Origin: G963663775 sp963664255
GTDB lineage: Bacteria > Bacillota > Clostridia > Oscillospirales > Butyricicoccaceae
Length of the DNA stretch: 64,000 bases
Direction: 5' to 3'
Assembly: GCA_963664255.1 (NCBI GenBank)
Contig: OY760938.1
Coordinates: 310,001-374,000 of the forward strand
Shown piece after piece: positions 51,369-59,516 of this stretch. Numbering within the stretch: the stretch's first letter is position 1; every line of letters begins with the position of its first letter. The position numbers were made by a program, and so were the translations under genes. The notes under the pieces are model-generated. The model was not told the DNA's origin and did no database searches. It was given only the letters and a program-made list of their open reading frames with translations.

Positions 51369-52115
51369 TCAGCCCACCTTTACATAGCCAATTTCACGCA
51401 GCTCTGGTTTTGCGTATGTTTCCAATCCCATCACAATCAAAACCGTCAAAACGCCCTCAATGATTGCAAGGGGCAGCTGTGTCGGCGCAAAAACCGCCAA
51501 AAACTTCATCGCAGAAACCAAAACACCGCCCTGCGCAGAGGGATATGCCAGTGCCAGCTGCACACTGGTCACGCAATAGGTAAACAGGTCACCCATCGCA
51601 GCGGCAAGGAAAACCCCCACATGCTTGTTCACCTTGAGTGCATTGCAGAGCTTATACACCAGAAAAGCGAAGATTGGGCCTGCAATCGCCATCGAAAAGG
51701 TATTTGCGCCAAGGGTTGTGATACCGCCGTGCGCCAACAGCGTTGCTTGAAAAATCAATACAATGATACCCAAAATACTCACCGTACCTGCACCAAACAA
51801 AATTGCCGCCAGTCCGGTTCCTGTCATATGCGAGCAGCTTCCTGTAACGGACGGAATCTTCAGCGAAGACAACACGAAAATAAACGCGCCGGAAATCGCC
51901 AGCACTGTCATAGACCTTGGGTTTTCTTGCAACCGCTTGCGGATGGAAAACCAACCCGCCACCAGAAACGGCAAACAAATTGCGCCCCAAAAAATACAGT
52001 AGCTTGGCGGCAAATAGCCCTCCATGATGTGCATTGCGCTTGCCATCGGAATCATGCCAAGGGTAAGTGCAAGGACGGCTGCCATGCTGACGATACGCTT
52101 CTGACTTTTGTTCAT
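51369..52115 (-). CDS. cbiM: energy-coupling factor cobalt transport protein CbiM
   Basis: A 248-residue substrate-binding subunit. A cleavable N-terminal segment (residues 1-27, ending ASA) precedes MHIMEGYLPP; after cleavage the new N-terminus supplies the cobalt ligands, as known for this family. About six to seven membrane helices follow with SVTGSCSHMTGTGL and LLAHGGITTLGAN, both hallmark CbiM segments. Imports Co2+ with CbiNQO. Confidence 0.95.
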   Translation of the reverse strand: MNKSQKRIVSMAAVLALTLGMIPMASAMHIMEGYLPPSYCIFWGAICLPFLVAGWFSIRKRLQENPRSMTVLAISGAFIFVLSSLKIPSVTGSCSHMTGTGLAAILFGAGTVSILGIIVLIFQATLLAHGGITTLGANTFSMAIAGPIFAFLVYKLCNALKVNKHVGVFLAAAMGDLFTYCVTSVQLALAYPSAQGGVLVSAMKFLAVFAPTQLPLAIIEGVLTVLIVMGLETYAKPELREIGYVKVG

Positions 52116-52160
52116 AATACTTCCTCCTATTTGTTTGTAATATGTTCAGGTGAAATCACC

Positions 52161-53003
52161 TTAACCCCACTGTTTGCTGTCGAGCAAACGCTCTAGCGCT
52201 TCCATCGTTTTGGGAAACACACCTTCATCCGGAAGCATATTCTTAGAAACCATCATTTCATACAGCGTCAGAAGAAGCGGTTGCTTGAGATGCGCCTTTT
52301 GCAAAATTTCCAACCTGCTGAAAATCTCATGCGGCGTGCCGTCTGCAATGATTTTTCCCTCGCAGAATATCAAAACACGTTCTGCCCATCGATACGCAAA
52401 ATCGACATCGTGCGTAGAAATTAAAATGGTCTTTTGTTCTTCGCTCAGTTTTTCCAGCACCTGTTCCAGCATCACCGCATGCAGCGGGTCCAGCGATGCG
52501 GCTGGCTCATCAAAAATCATGACCGCTGGCTCCATCGCCACCACATCTGCAATGCTGACGCGCTTTTTCTCTCCCCCACTCAAATAATGCGGCGGACGGT
52601 CTTCAAATCCAGAAAGATTCATATATGCCAACGCCCGTGTGACCCGTTCTATGACTTCTTCTCTTGGCAGCTTCAAATTCATTGGGCCAAATCCAACCTC
52701 TGCCCGCACAGTGGCCGCAATCATTTGATTGTCCGCATCCTGAAAAACGATGCCGACATTTTTGCGCAGCTCATGCAGCGTTTTTTTTGTAACAGACGTA
52801 TCGTTGTAAAAAACTTCCCCTGCTGTCGGCATATATACGCCATTCAAATGGAGAAAAAAGGTGGATTTTCCAGACCCATTCGCACCGAGCACTGCGATTT
52901 TTTCCCGCTCATAAATTTCCACATCTACACCATCCAGCGCAGGCTTCCCATTCCCATAGAAAAATTGTAAACTTTTCGTCTTTAAAATGCTCTTTTTAAT
53001 CAT
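52161..53003 (-). CDS. cbiO: cobalt ECF transporter ATP-binding protein CbiO
   Basis: A 280-residue ABC ATPase: Walker A GANGSGKSTFFLHLNG, Q-loop FQDADNQ, signature LSGGEKKRVSIA, Walker B AVMIFDEPAASLD and switch His in STHDVDF. Powers cobalt uptake. Seven bases after cbiQ. Together with the single CbiO, CbiQ, CbiM and CbiN the transporter is complete. Confidence 0.95.
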   Translation of the reverse strand: MIKKSILKTKSLQFFYGNGKPALDGVDVEIYEREKIAVLGANGSGKSTFFLHLNGVYMPTAGEVFYNDTSVTKKTLHELRKNVGIVFQDADNQMIAATVRAEVGFGPMNLKLPREEVIERVTRALAYMNLSGFEDRPPHYLSGGEKKRVSIADVVAMEPAVMIFDEPAASLDPLHAVMLEQVLEKLSEEQKTILISTHDVDFAYRWAERVLIFCEGKIIADGTPHEIFSRLEILQKAHLKQPLLLTLYEMMVSKNMLPDEGVFPKTMEALERLLDSKQWG

Positions 53004-53010
53004 ATTTCAC

Positions 53011-53913
53011 CTATTTTGTTTGATACCATACCTCTAGCAAATACAGAAAATATATCGCTGCGCAAACGACCTGCGGGCCTTTTATACGCTTCTCTTCTTC
53101 CAAAAACAGCAGCTCGCCATCATAACAGCGCGCGGCCATTGCATCATAATATGTCCCTGCCTTTTTTAAAAACACAACGAACAGATTGCTTGCAACGCCG
53201 CCAAATGTGCGGCAGGACGCTCGAAAACCATCGTATCCCAAGCGTGATGCGGCAGAAACCTGCATTTGCAAAAAAACATCCAAAAAGATGAAGATATATC
53301 GATAAATCATGTGCATCAAATCCATAAAAGCCGCAGGAAGATGCGTTTTTCGCAGCACAGAAATGATTTCCAAGGAAGGCGTTGTCAAAATCATCACCTG
53401 CAGCGCACTGATGGAAGCCAACACCTTCAGCAGCAGCTGCAACCCGCTTTGCAGCATTTCTGGTGTTGTGTACAAATATCCAAACCCACAAAACAGCTGG
53501 TATGCGTCCATGGGTTGATGGGAGAAATCAATGACGACTGCAACCACACTCAGCAGGATGAACGCCAGCGGAATCAGCAGCACCGAACTATAATCGCGCA
53601 CGGAGAGCCCGCCAACCGCAATCACCAAATACGCCATTGCCATGATGACGATGGCTGACACATAAGCATTGTTCAGAACAATGCAAAGAACCACTGTTAT
53701 GAGAGAGAGGATGCCCTTGAGCACAGGTGACCAATGCCTCATTTTTGAAGCATATGCGAAGTAATCGATGGACAAAAACGGTTCATGTGTATGCCTGCTG
53801 GTCTTGCGCGGCACCTGCGCCCCCTGCGGCTGGAAATGCCGGTGCCGCCAGCTTCCAAGCATAGTCAGCAGCGCAAAAAACACCCCCGCCACCGCAACCA
53901 ATATATTGCCCAT
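53011..53913 (-). CDS. cbiQ: cobalt ECF transporter transmembrane protein CbiQ
   Basis: A 300-residue membrane protein with about five or six hydrophobic segments and the coupling motif region SAASRLGYDGFRASCRT, with the second Ala-Arg-Gly-type segment AMAARCYDGELL. Scaffold subunit that links CbiM to the ATPase. ATG 53913 follows GGAGGGG; the GTG at 53922 is too close to that site. First gene after the cobalamin riboswitch. Confidence 0.9.
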   Translation of the reverse strand: MGNILVAVAGVFFALLTMLGSWRHRHFQPQGAQVPRKTSRHTHEPFLSIDYFAYASKMRHWSPVLKGILSLITVVLCIVLNNAYVSAIVIMAMAYLVIAVGGLSVRDYSSVLLIPLAFILLSVVAVVIDFSHQPMDAYQLFCGFGYLYTTPEMLQSGLQLLLKVLASISALQVMILTTPSLEIISVLRKTHLPAAFMDLMHMIYRYIFIFLDVFLQMQVSAASRLGYDGFRASCRTFGGVASNLFVVFLKKAGTYYDAMAARCYDGELLFLEEEKRIKGPQVVCAAIYFLYLLEVWYQTK

Positions 53914-53997
53914 GTCTGCCACCCCCTCCTATCACCATTCGCACGCATCTTCATAGCCGTACCCCATCCCGCGGTGTATTTTGGGGAATGTGGGCAT

Positions 53998-54205
53998 AAA
54001 AAGAAACACCCCCCTGTCCTTCGCAGGGTGTGATTTCGTCAACATTTGGGCTGTATTCCGGCTCAAGGCTCATCATCTTGCGCACGCCTTCCCAGAACCT
54101 ACGCTCCAGTGGCATATTGTGCGGGACTCCCCTCATACGGCAGCGGGACTGCGCGGGATTCTCACCCGACTTCCTCTCTTCTCTAGAAGAGATTCCCAAA
54201 CGTAT
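53998..54205 (-). ncRNA. cobalamin riboswitch with terminator platform
   Basis: On the minus strand the aptamer shows GGAAGTCGGGTGAGAATCCC, GCGCAGTCCCGCTGCCGTA, GGGGAGTCCCGC and the B12 box ATGCCACTGG, then GGGAAGGCGTGCGCAAGATG and TGAGCC. It ends in a hairpin ACACCCTG-CGAAGGA-CAGGG..GTGT followed by TTTCTTTTT (53998-54032), a regulated terminator. High cobalamin should shut off cbiQOMN. The aptamer spans about 54041-54205. Confidence 0.95.
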
Positions 54206-54309
54206 CATGATTTCCTATTTCTATTTATCATACTATAAATATTTGATTTGTCAATAGCTTTGACGATTTACAGCAGAATTGTCCCTATTTCGCGTGCCGC
54301 AAAGACCTA

Positions 54310-54352
54310 TAGAGTACGTTATTCCTTATGCTTCCACAGAAATAACGTACTC
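54310..54352. repeat. 13-bp perfect inverted repeat over cobW remnant stop codon
   Basis: AGAGTACGTTATT (54310-54322) and AATAACGTACTCT (54340-54352) pair perfectly across a 17-base loop containing the TAA of the cobW remnant. There is no T-run on either side. It could be an old terminator or a decay-protection hairpin. Confidence 0.55.
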
Positions 54353-54937
54353 TGGATACCATTTTGCGGCGTCTGCTATGGCTTTGCGCATTCGCATCCC
54401 CTCTCCGGACAGCGCCACCAAATGCCCGACCTTTTCCTCTGACACACTGCCGCCAAAGGGTGCCACCTGCGGCACATTGCCGACACAGCCCACCAGCATC
54501 AAGCCATCTATCGTGCGTATAATCCCCTTCACGCGATAGGTTTCTTCCAGAAACATCTCCAGAAATTTTATCAGCGCATAGCGGGAAATCGTCGGTGCGA
54601 GTGTCACCATCTGCTTGCGCAGGGACACATCCGCCGTGTGCCATTCTGGTACATCCGCTCCTGTGGGCACACCTGACAAATGCTGCAAAACAACCGCCGT
54701 TATCTGCCCGAAGCTGGTTTCAACCACCGCGATGTCCGGTCGCTGCCCGCGCAGCAGACCAAGTGTTTCCACGCGCTGCTCCAGTGTGGCACGGTCACAC
54801 TTGTTGAGCACCACCACATCGCTGGCTGCAAGCTGTTTTTTTGCAGACCCGTGCCGTGGCATACAGCTTCGGAAAGCGCATGGCGTCCACCAAGCACACA
54901 CCGCCCATATAGGTGATATAGGAGAATCACTCGGTTT
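54326..54937 (-). pseudogene. CobW-type metal chaperone GTPase remnant
   Basis: The 3' part of a CobW/Nfu-type GTPase: VCLVDAMRFPKLYA in one frame, then LAASDVVVLNKCDRATL (NKxD motif) and the C-terminal CobW domain in another. Deleting one A from the A7 run (T7 at 54836-54842 on the plus strand) joins them. The Walker A half is missing; homology stops at the edge of the 202-bp repeat copy 2, so the 5' end was probably lost in or next to that insertion. The downstream frame from an internal ATG has no ribosome site. Confidence 0.78.
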
Positions 54938-54938
54938 G

Positions 54939-55140
54939 AGAACCTGTATTCATAAACGAGAATGGTTGAATTTGAGAAAGATTTTTTGCCAGACAAGGCA
55001 AAAAGACGCAGGAATATAAGGTGAGCACGTCAGTGCGAGAAAATCCACTGGTGGACTTGGTGTATTCCAAGGATTTTTAACGCTGTATGGCAGGAAAGAT
55101 TTCTTAAATACAGCTGTTCTGCGTTATGAATACAGGTTCT
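54939..55140 (+). repeat. 202-bp structured repeat, copy 2
   Basis: The same element as at 34941-35142, same length, no indels. Its terminal inverted repeats are perfect over 17 bases (AGAACCTGTATTCATAA at 54939-54955; TTATGAATACAGGTTCT at 55124-55140). Interior hairpins: GCAC-GTCA-GTGC, TCCA-CTGG-TGGA and CTTGG-TGTATT-CCAAG. It lies exactly between two broken genes: the cobW remnant on its left, and on its right the regulator remnant, whose stop codon overlaps the last base of the element. Confidence 0.82.
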
Positions 55141-56015
55141 TACATCCGCTGCTCTCTATATTCACTTGGTATCGTGCCGACAGTCCTTTTGAACACCTTC
55201 GTATAATAGCTTTGGTCATCAAATCCAACTTTTCCTGCAATATCCGCCAGTGACAACCGCCCATCCATCAGCAGCATCTTGCTGCGGTCAACACACAAAC
55301 GATTCACATATTCTGTAAAGTTGAAGCTAAGATCCTGCCGAATAATGCGGCTCAAATGCGACTTGGACAAATAGACATATTCCGCCACTTTGCCAATGAG
55401 GAGCTCTCTCTCCCATGTGCTGTTTGATATACTCTGTGATTTTAAAGATGGTATCCCGATGCTTCACCTCGGAAAAAATCGAACACGCAGCTCAAAAATT
55501 TGTGCATCACCGCACTGAGCCAACGGCTGAGCAATTCAATGTTTGTAAACCGCTCGACTTCCTCGGCATAATTGTCCTGCATCCAGAAAATCTGATTCAT
55601 ATCTGCACCACCCTCGATTGCTGCGCGCGACATCACCACAAGCAGCTCGCTGACGCGTGCCTTGATGGTTTTAAAATTTGCGCCACTGGAAAAATAGACA
55701 TAACTCAGCAGTTTTAGGTCCTGTAATCAAGCAATATTCCATGGCGGTGCCCTTCACCGGCACAGGTGTTGCAATAAAAATCAGTCCGCGCGGGCAATAA
55801 TAGATATATTTATTCTCCCACCGTTCTGCTTCATACGCTCCATACAAATGGGTAATCACAGCATCGCATTTTTTGCCATTCAACGCACAAGTATGCGAAA
55901 AAGGTTGCCCTACAAAGCATCCCTACCGCACATCCAGCAGCACGCAAGTTGTTTTCGTTATCGCGTGAATATGTTTGCAGTATTGCAAACATCGTTCTTT
56001 TAACTCTATGGCCAT
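55140..56015 (-). pseudogene. PocR/AraC-type transcriptional regulator remnant
   Basis: Joining frames reconstructs a regulator with a PocR-like sensory domain (LNGKKCDAVITHLYGAYEA, KYIYYCPRGLIFIATPV) and a C-terminal AraC helix-turn-helix (KVAEYVYLSKSHLSRIIRQ, LSLADIAGKVGFDDQSYY). Start ATG 56015 keeps a good GAGGA site. Lesions: TAG at codon 31 (55923-55925), then frameshifts near 55711-55714, in the A6 run 55473-55478, and near 55405; each is mended by removing one base. PocR-type regulators control cobalamin or corrinoid-enzyme genes (family knowledge), which fits the neighbours. Confidence 0.8.
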
Positions 56016-56072
56016 ATACCACAATCCTCTTTTAGTTACATTGCGTGCGATTGCTTCTCAAATCAAAATCTC

Positions 56073-56840
56073 TTATTCCGGCAGATGCGCCGCAAATAAG
56101 TCTGCGATTTCTGCATATTCTCCCAAGCCACGCAGCATGACCTGCGTTTCAAAGCCTTCGCTCTCCAGCTGGCTCTTCCAGCTGTCGTCTTCCTCGCCCG
56201 CCAAATCGTTTTGTGCATGGTCACCTGCCACAATCATCAGCGGCGCCAGATAGACACGGCTGACCTCATGCTGATGCAAACGGCGCAGCACATAATCAAA
56301 GCTCGGAAACCCTTCCACCGTTGCCACATACACCCGCTCTGCGCCCAGAAAACGGAATGTGTTCTCCATCAAGGCATACGACGCATTGGAAAAATGCTCC
56401 GTGCCATGTCCCATAAAGACAAACGCCTCGTCCGCTGCCAGCTTCGGCATGTGTCCCAACAATCCACGCCCACAGCGCAAATAGTCGGTCTGGTCATACA
56501 GCAGCGGCTTTCCGACTGCAAAGCGATGAAATTTCTCAGCAAACGGCTGCATCTGCGCACACATTTTTTCATATTCATTGCCTGGAATCACGTGCAGGCT
56601 TTGACAAATCACTTCCTCATAGCCTTGCTCTGCCAACTGCTCCATCAGCTCGGCAGGATTGAGGATGCGAATGCCCTCTTCCCGTTCTATCTTTGCAATG
56701 ACCATGCCCGACGTAAACGCCCGATAAAAATCATAGTCCGGACGTGCCACCGCCAGTGTCTTTTCCAAATTTTCAATCGCCGCACGTGCTTCTGGATAAC
56801 TCGTGCCAAAGCTGATGACTGCCAATGCTTTCTTGCCCAT
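56073..56840 (-). CDS. cbiK: sirohydrochlorin cobaltochelatase CbiK
   Basis: A 255-residue class II chelatase beginning KKALAVISFGTSYPEAR. Metal-site His in FVFMGHGTEHFSN, Glu in YVATVEGFPSFD and His in VAGDHAQNDLAGEE match CbiK. Inserts Co2+ into sirohydrochlorin, the entry to the anaerobic corrinoid pathway (family knowledge). One base after cbiC; last gene of the right-hand operon. No signal peptide, so it is cytoplasmic. Confidence 0.95.
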   Translation of the reverse strand: MGKKALAVISFGTSYPEARAAIENLEKTLAVARPDYDFYRAFTSGMVIAKIEREEGIRILNPAELMEQLAEQGYEEVICQSLHVIPGNEYEKMCAQMQPFAEKFHRFAVGKPLLYDQTDYLRCGRGLLGHMPKLAADEAFVFMGHGTEHFSNASYALMENTFRFLGAERVYVATVEGFPSFDYVLRRLHQHEVSRVYLAPLMIVAGDHAQNDLAGEEDDSWKSQLESEGFETQVMLRGLGEYAEIADLFAAHLPE

Positions 56841-56841
56841 T

Positions 56842-57480
56842 TCAAAATCCCTCCCGCTCAGTTATCTGATACATAAGTGCGTTGACAATCGCCGCCGCCA
56901 CATTGGAGCCGCCCTTTCGCCCACGCGCAATAATATGCGGCGTTGTGCCACCCAAAAACAGCTCTTTGGACTCCACCACATTGACAAATCCCACCGGCAC
57001 CCCAATCACAAGGGCGGGTTTCACCTTGCCTTCCTGTTGCAATTCCTGCAAGCGGATGAGTGCCGTTGGCGCATTGCCAATGGCAAATAGCACAGTCCCG
57101 TCCAACTCTGCTGCAAACTCCATCGACACCGTTGCACGTGTCACACCACGTGCTTTTGCTGCCGCCGCCACTGCTGGCTCTGCCATAAAGCAACGCACCT
57201 GTGCGCCCAACTGCGCCAAGGCAGCTTTATTGATGCCGGACAGTGCCATTTGCGTATCTGTCACAATGGTTGCGCCTACGCGCAGTGCCGCCTGTGCACA
57301 ATCCACTGCATCCGGTGAAATCACCAAATTATCTGCATAGTCAAAATCTGCCGTGGTGTGGATGACACGCCGTACAATTTCCTCATGCCCCGCCGGAAAG
57401 GTGCGTCCACGCAGCTCCTCTCCAATGATAGCAAAGCTGCGCTTTTCGATTTCTGCGGGGGATAGCGTTTCAAATTCCAT
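56842..57480 (-). CDS. cbiC: cobalt-precorrin-8X methylmutase
   Basis: A 212-residue protein with HTTADFDYADNLVISPDAV containing the catalytic His, VGATIVTDTQMALSGIN, and GVPVGFVNVVESKE. Moves the C-11 methyl to C-12, giving cobyrinate. ATG 57480 follows AAGGAG; a longer frame from 57531 overlaps cobO and is rejected. Other ring-contraction genes (cbiD, E, F, G, H, J, L, T) are not in the window. Confidence 0.94.
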   Translation of the reverse strand: MEFETLSPAEIEKRSFAIIGEELRGRTFPAGHEEIVRRVIHTTADFDYADNLVISPDAVDCAQAALRVGATIVTDTQMALSGINKAALAQLGAQVRCFMAEPAVAAAAKARGVTRATVSMEFAAELDGTVLFAIGNAPTALIRLQELQQEGKVKPALVIGVPVGFVNVVESKELFLGGTTPHIIARGRKGGSNVAAAIVNALMYQITEREGF

Positions 57481-57490
57481 TGGTTTCTCC

Positions 57491-58015
57491 TTATCGCTCA
57501 ATGCCATCACGCGCTGCAAGACCGCTGTCAAACGGATGCCGCACCTTTTGTATCTCTGAAATATAGTCTGCCAATGCTGTGACTGCCTGCGGTGGATTGC
57601 GTCCGGTCAGCACGACCTCCAACCCTGCAGGGCGATGCCGCAAAAAATCCACGACCACGTCTGTATCCAGAAAGCCGCAGGTCATGGCAGACATTGCCTC
57701 ATCCAGCACCAACAGCCGTGCCTCCTGTGCCGCCTGCACCGCAGATGCAAACACCTGTCCTATGGCGATGCGCGTTTCCGTTTTCTCCTGCTGGCTCATT
57801 TGAAAGGAAAACTTTCCATATGGATTGCATGAAAGCACCTGCACATTTGGCAGGGCATCCAGTAGCCTGCACTCCCCCGAAGTGCCATCCTTCAAAAACT
57901 GCGCCACAACCACCTTTTCATCATGCCCTGCACAGCGCAGTGCCAATCCCATGGCGGCGGTGGTTTTTCCCTTGCCATCTCCGCAGTAAATATGCACCAA
58001 GCCTTGTTTTGTCAT
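57491..58015 (-). CDS. cobO: cob(I)yrinic acid a,c-diamide adenosyltransferase
   Basis: A 174-residue CobA/CobO/BtuR-type P-loop protein: HIYCGDGKGKTTAAMGLALR at the N-terminus, VVVAQFLKDG, LLVLDEAMSA and LTGRNPP. Attaches the 5'-deoxyadenosyl group to cobalt of the corrinoid using ATP. Overlaps cobQ by four bases. Full length. Confidence 0.95.
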   Translation of the reverse strand: MTKQGLVHIYCGDGKGKTTAAMGLALRCAGHDEKVVVAQFLKDGTSGECRLLDALPNVQVLSCNPYGKFSFQMSQQEKTETRIAIGQVFASAVQAAQEARLLVLDEAMSAMTCGFLDTDVVVDFLRHRPAGLEVVLTGRNPPQAVTALADYISEIQKVRHPFDSGLAARDGIER

Positions 58016-59514
58016 ATGCCTGCCTCCAAAATGCGGTATACCGTTTCCATATCCAGCGACTGCCGCACCACTGCCGCCAGCTTATCATACTGTTCCTGCT
58101 TATAGTCTTCGGTGTCAAATGCCTGTACCGTTTCTGGCGATAAGCCACGGCGGGTCAGCAGTGCTTCCACCATCGCCCTCGCCACCGCTTCGCTGTCAAA
58201 GATACCATGTACATAGGTGCCGTAGCAGCTGTCCTTCTGGCACCCCTCCTGCACCGCCTGTCCATCCCGCACAATCGTTGTGAGGGGTTTTCCATGCTCC
58301 AGCAGGGTCGTGCGTCCCATATGGATTTCATAACCCGTCAGCGGTGCACCAGACAGCGCAGAGAGCACCCCTTCGGTTTGCAGCACTGCACCGGTTACCT
58401 GCGTGGTCATTTTTTCTTGCTCAAACGTGGTTTCTGTCGGCAGCAGTCCCATCCCCTTGATTTCGCCGCCACCTTCCATGCCATGAGGGTCCGCCAAACA
58501 CTGCCCCATCATCTGGTATCCGCCGCACACACCAAACACGGGGGTTCCAGATGCCGCCAGCTTTTGAATCTGCGCTTCCATGCCGTTTTGCCGCAGCCAT
58601 TTCAGGTCATCCATGGTGTTTTTACTACCCGGCAGCAATATCAAATCCGCATCCGCAAATTGATTGGGATGCGTTGCATAGACCACGCAAACGCCCTCGA
58701 TGCGCCCCAATGCATTGAAATCTGTAAAGTTTGACAACCGTGGCAAGCGTGGTACAACGATTTTGATGCTTGCAAGTGCAGCACTGCCCTGCAATCGCTC
58801 TGACAGGCTGTCCTCATCATCAATATCCAGCGGAGTGAATGGCACAACACCAAGGACAGGCTTGTGTATACGTTCCTCCAGCATACGCAGTCCTGGTTTT
58901 AGGATTTCGACATCTCCTCGAAATTTATTGATGACCAATCCACAAATCATTGCCTGCTCGTCTGGTTCAAGCAGTGCCACCGTGCCATACAATGCTGCAA
59001 ACACCCCGCCTCGGTCAATGTCACCCACCAACAGCACAGGAGCATTTGCCATTTTCGCCATGCCCATATTGACCAAATCGTCCTGCCGCAGATTGATTTC
59101 GGCAGGGCTGCCCGCCCCCTCTATCACGATAATTTCATATTCCTCCGCAAGGCTGTCGTATGCCTGCTGCACGAGCGGACGCAGGCGGGACTTTTCCGCA
59201 TAATACGCCCGTGCGGAGCGGTTGCCCATCGCCTTGCCATTGACTATCACCTGTGAACCGCTGTCACTTGTCGGCTTGAGCAAAATCGGGTTCATGCGCA
59301 CATCGGGTGCAATGCCTGCCGCCTCTGCCTGCATCACCTGCGCACGTCCCATTTCCATGCCGTCTGCCGTGATATAGGAGTTCAGCGCCATATTTTGCGC
59401 CTTAAATGGCGCAACACGGTAGCCGTCTTGCCTGAAAATACGACAAAGTGCCGCCGTCAGCAGGCTTTTTCCCGCGTTTGAGGTCGTGCCCTGCACCATA
59501 ATTACCTTTGCCAT
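58012..59514 (-). CDS. cobQ: cobyric acid synthase
   Basis: A 500-residue enzyme with an N-terminal dethiobiotin-synthetase-like ATPase (VQGTTSNAGKSLLTAALCR; FKAQNMALNSYI) and a C-terminal class I glutamine amidotransferase domain with Cys in VFGVCGGYQMMG and His in YGTYVHGIFD. Amidates four side chains of adenosylcobyrinate diamide. ATG 59514 follows AGAAGGGGG; 33 in-frame upstream codons lie inside the next gene and are rejected. Confidence 0.95.
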   Translation of the reverse strand: MAKVIMVQGTTSNAGKSLLTAALCRIFRQDGYRVAPFKAQNMALNSYITADGMEMGRAQVMQAEAAGIAPDVRMNPILLKPTSDSGSQVIVNGKAMGNRSARAYYAEKSRLRPLVQQAYDSLAEEYEIIVIEGAGSPAEINLRQDDLVNMGMAKMANAPVLLVGDIDRGGVFAALYGTVALLEPDEQAMICGLVINKFRGDVEILKPGLRMLEERIHKPVLGVVPFTPLDIDDEDSLSERLQGSAALASIKIVVPRLPRLSNFTDFNALGRIEGVCVVYATHPNQFADADLILLPGSKNTMDDLKWLRQNGMEAQIQKLAASGTPVFGVCGGYQMMGQCLADPHGMEGGGEIKGMGLLPTETTFEQEKMTTQVTGAVLQTEGVLSALSGAPLTGYEIHMGRTTLLEHGKPLTTIVRDGQAVQEGCQKDSCYGTYVHGIFDSEAVARAMVEALLTRRGLSPETVQAFDTEDYKQEQYDKLAAVVRQSLDMETVYRILEAGI

Positions 59515-59516
59515 GT

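Noticed and set aside
53951..54208. 85-codon open frame on the minus strand across the cobalamin riboswitch
   Set aside because: The sequence is fully explained by the aptamer and terminator; no ribosome site and no protein-like composition.
54326..54901. A short intact CobW-domain protein from an internal ATG
   Set aside because: The first 20 or so residues are the wrong frame of the CobW sequence; the nucleotide-binding half is missing.
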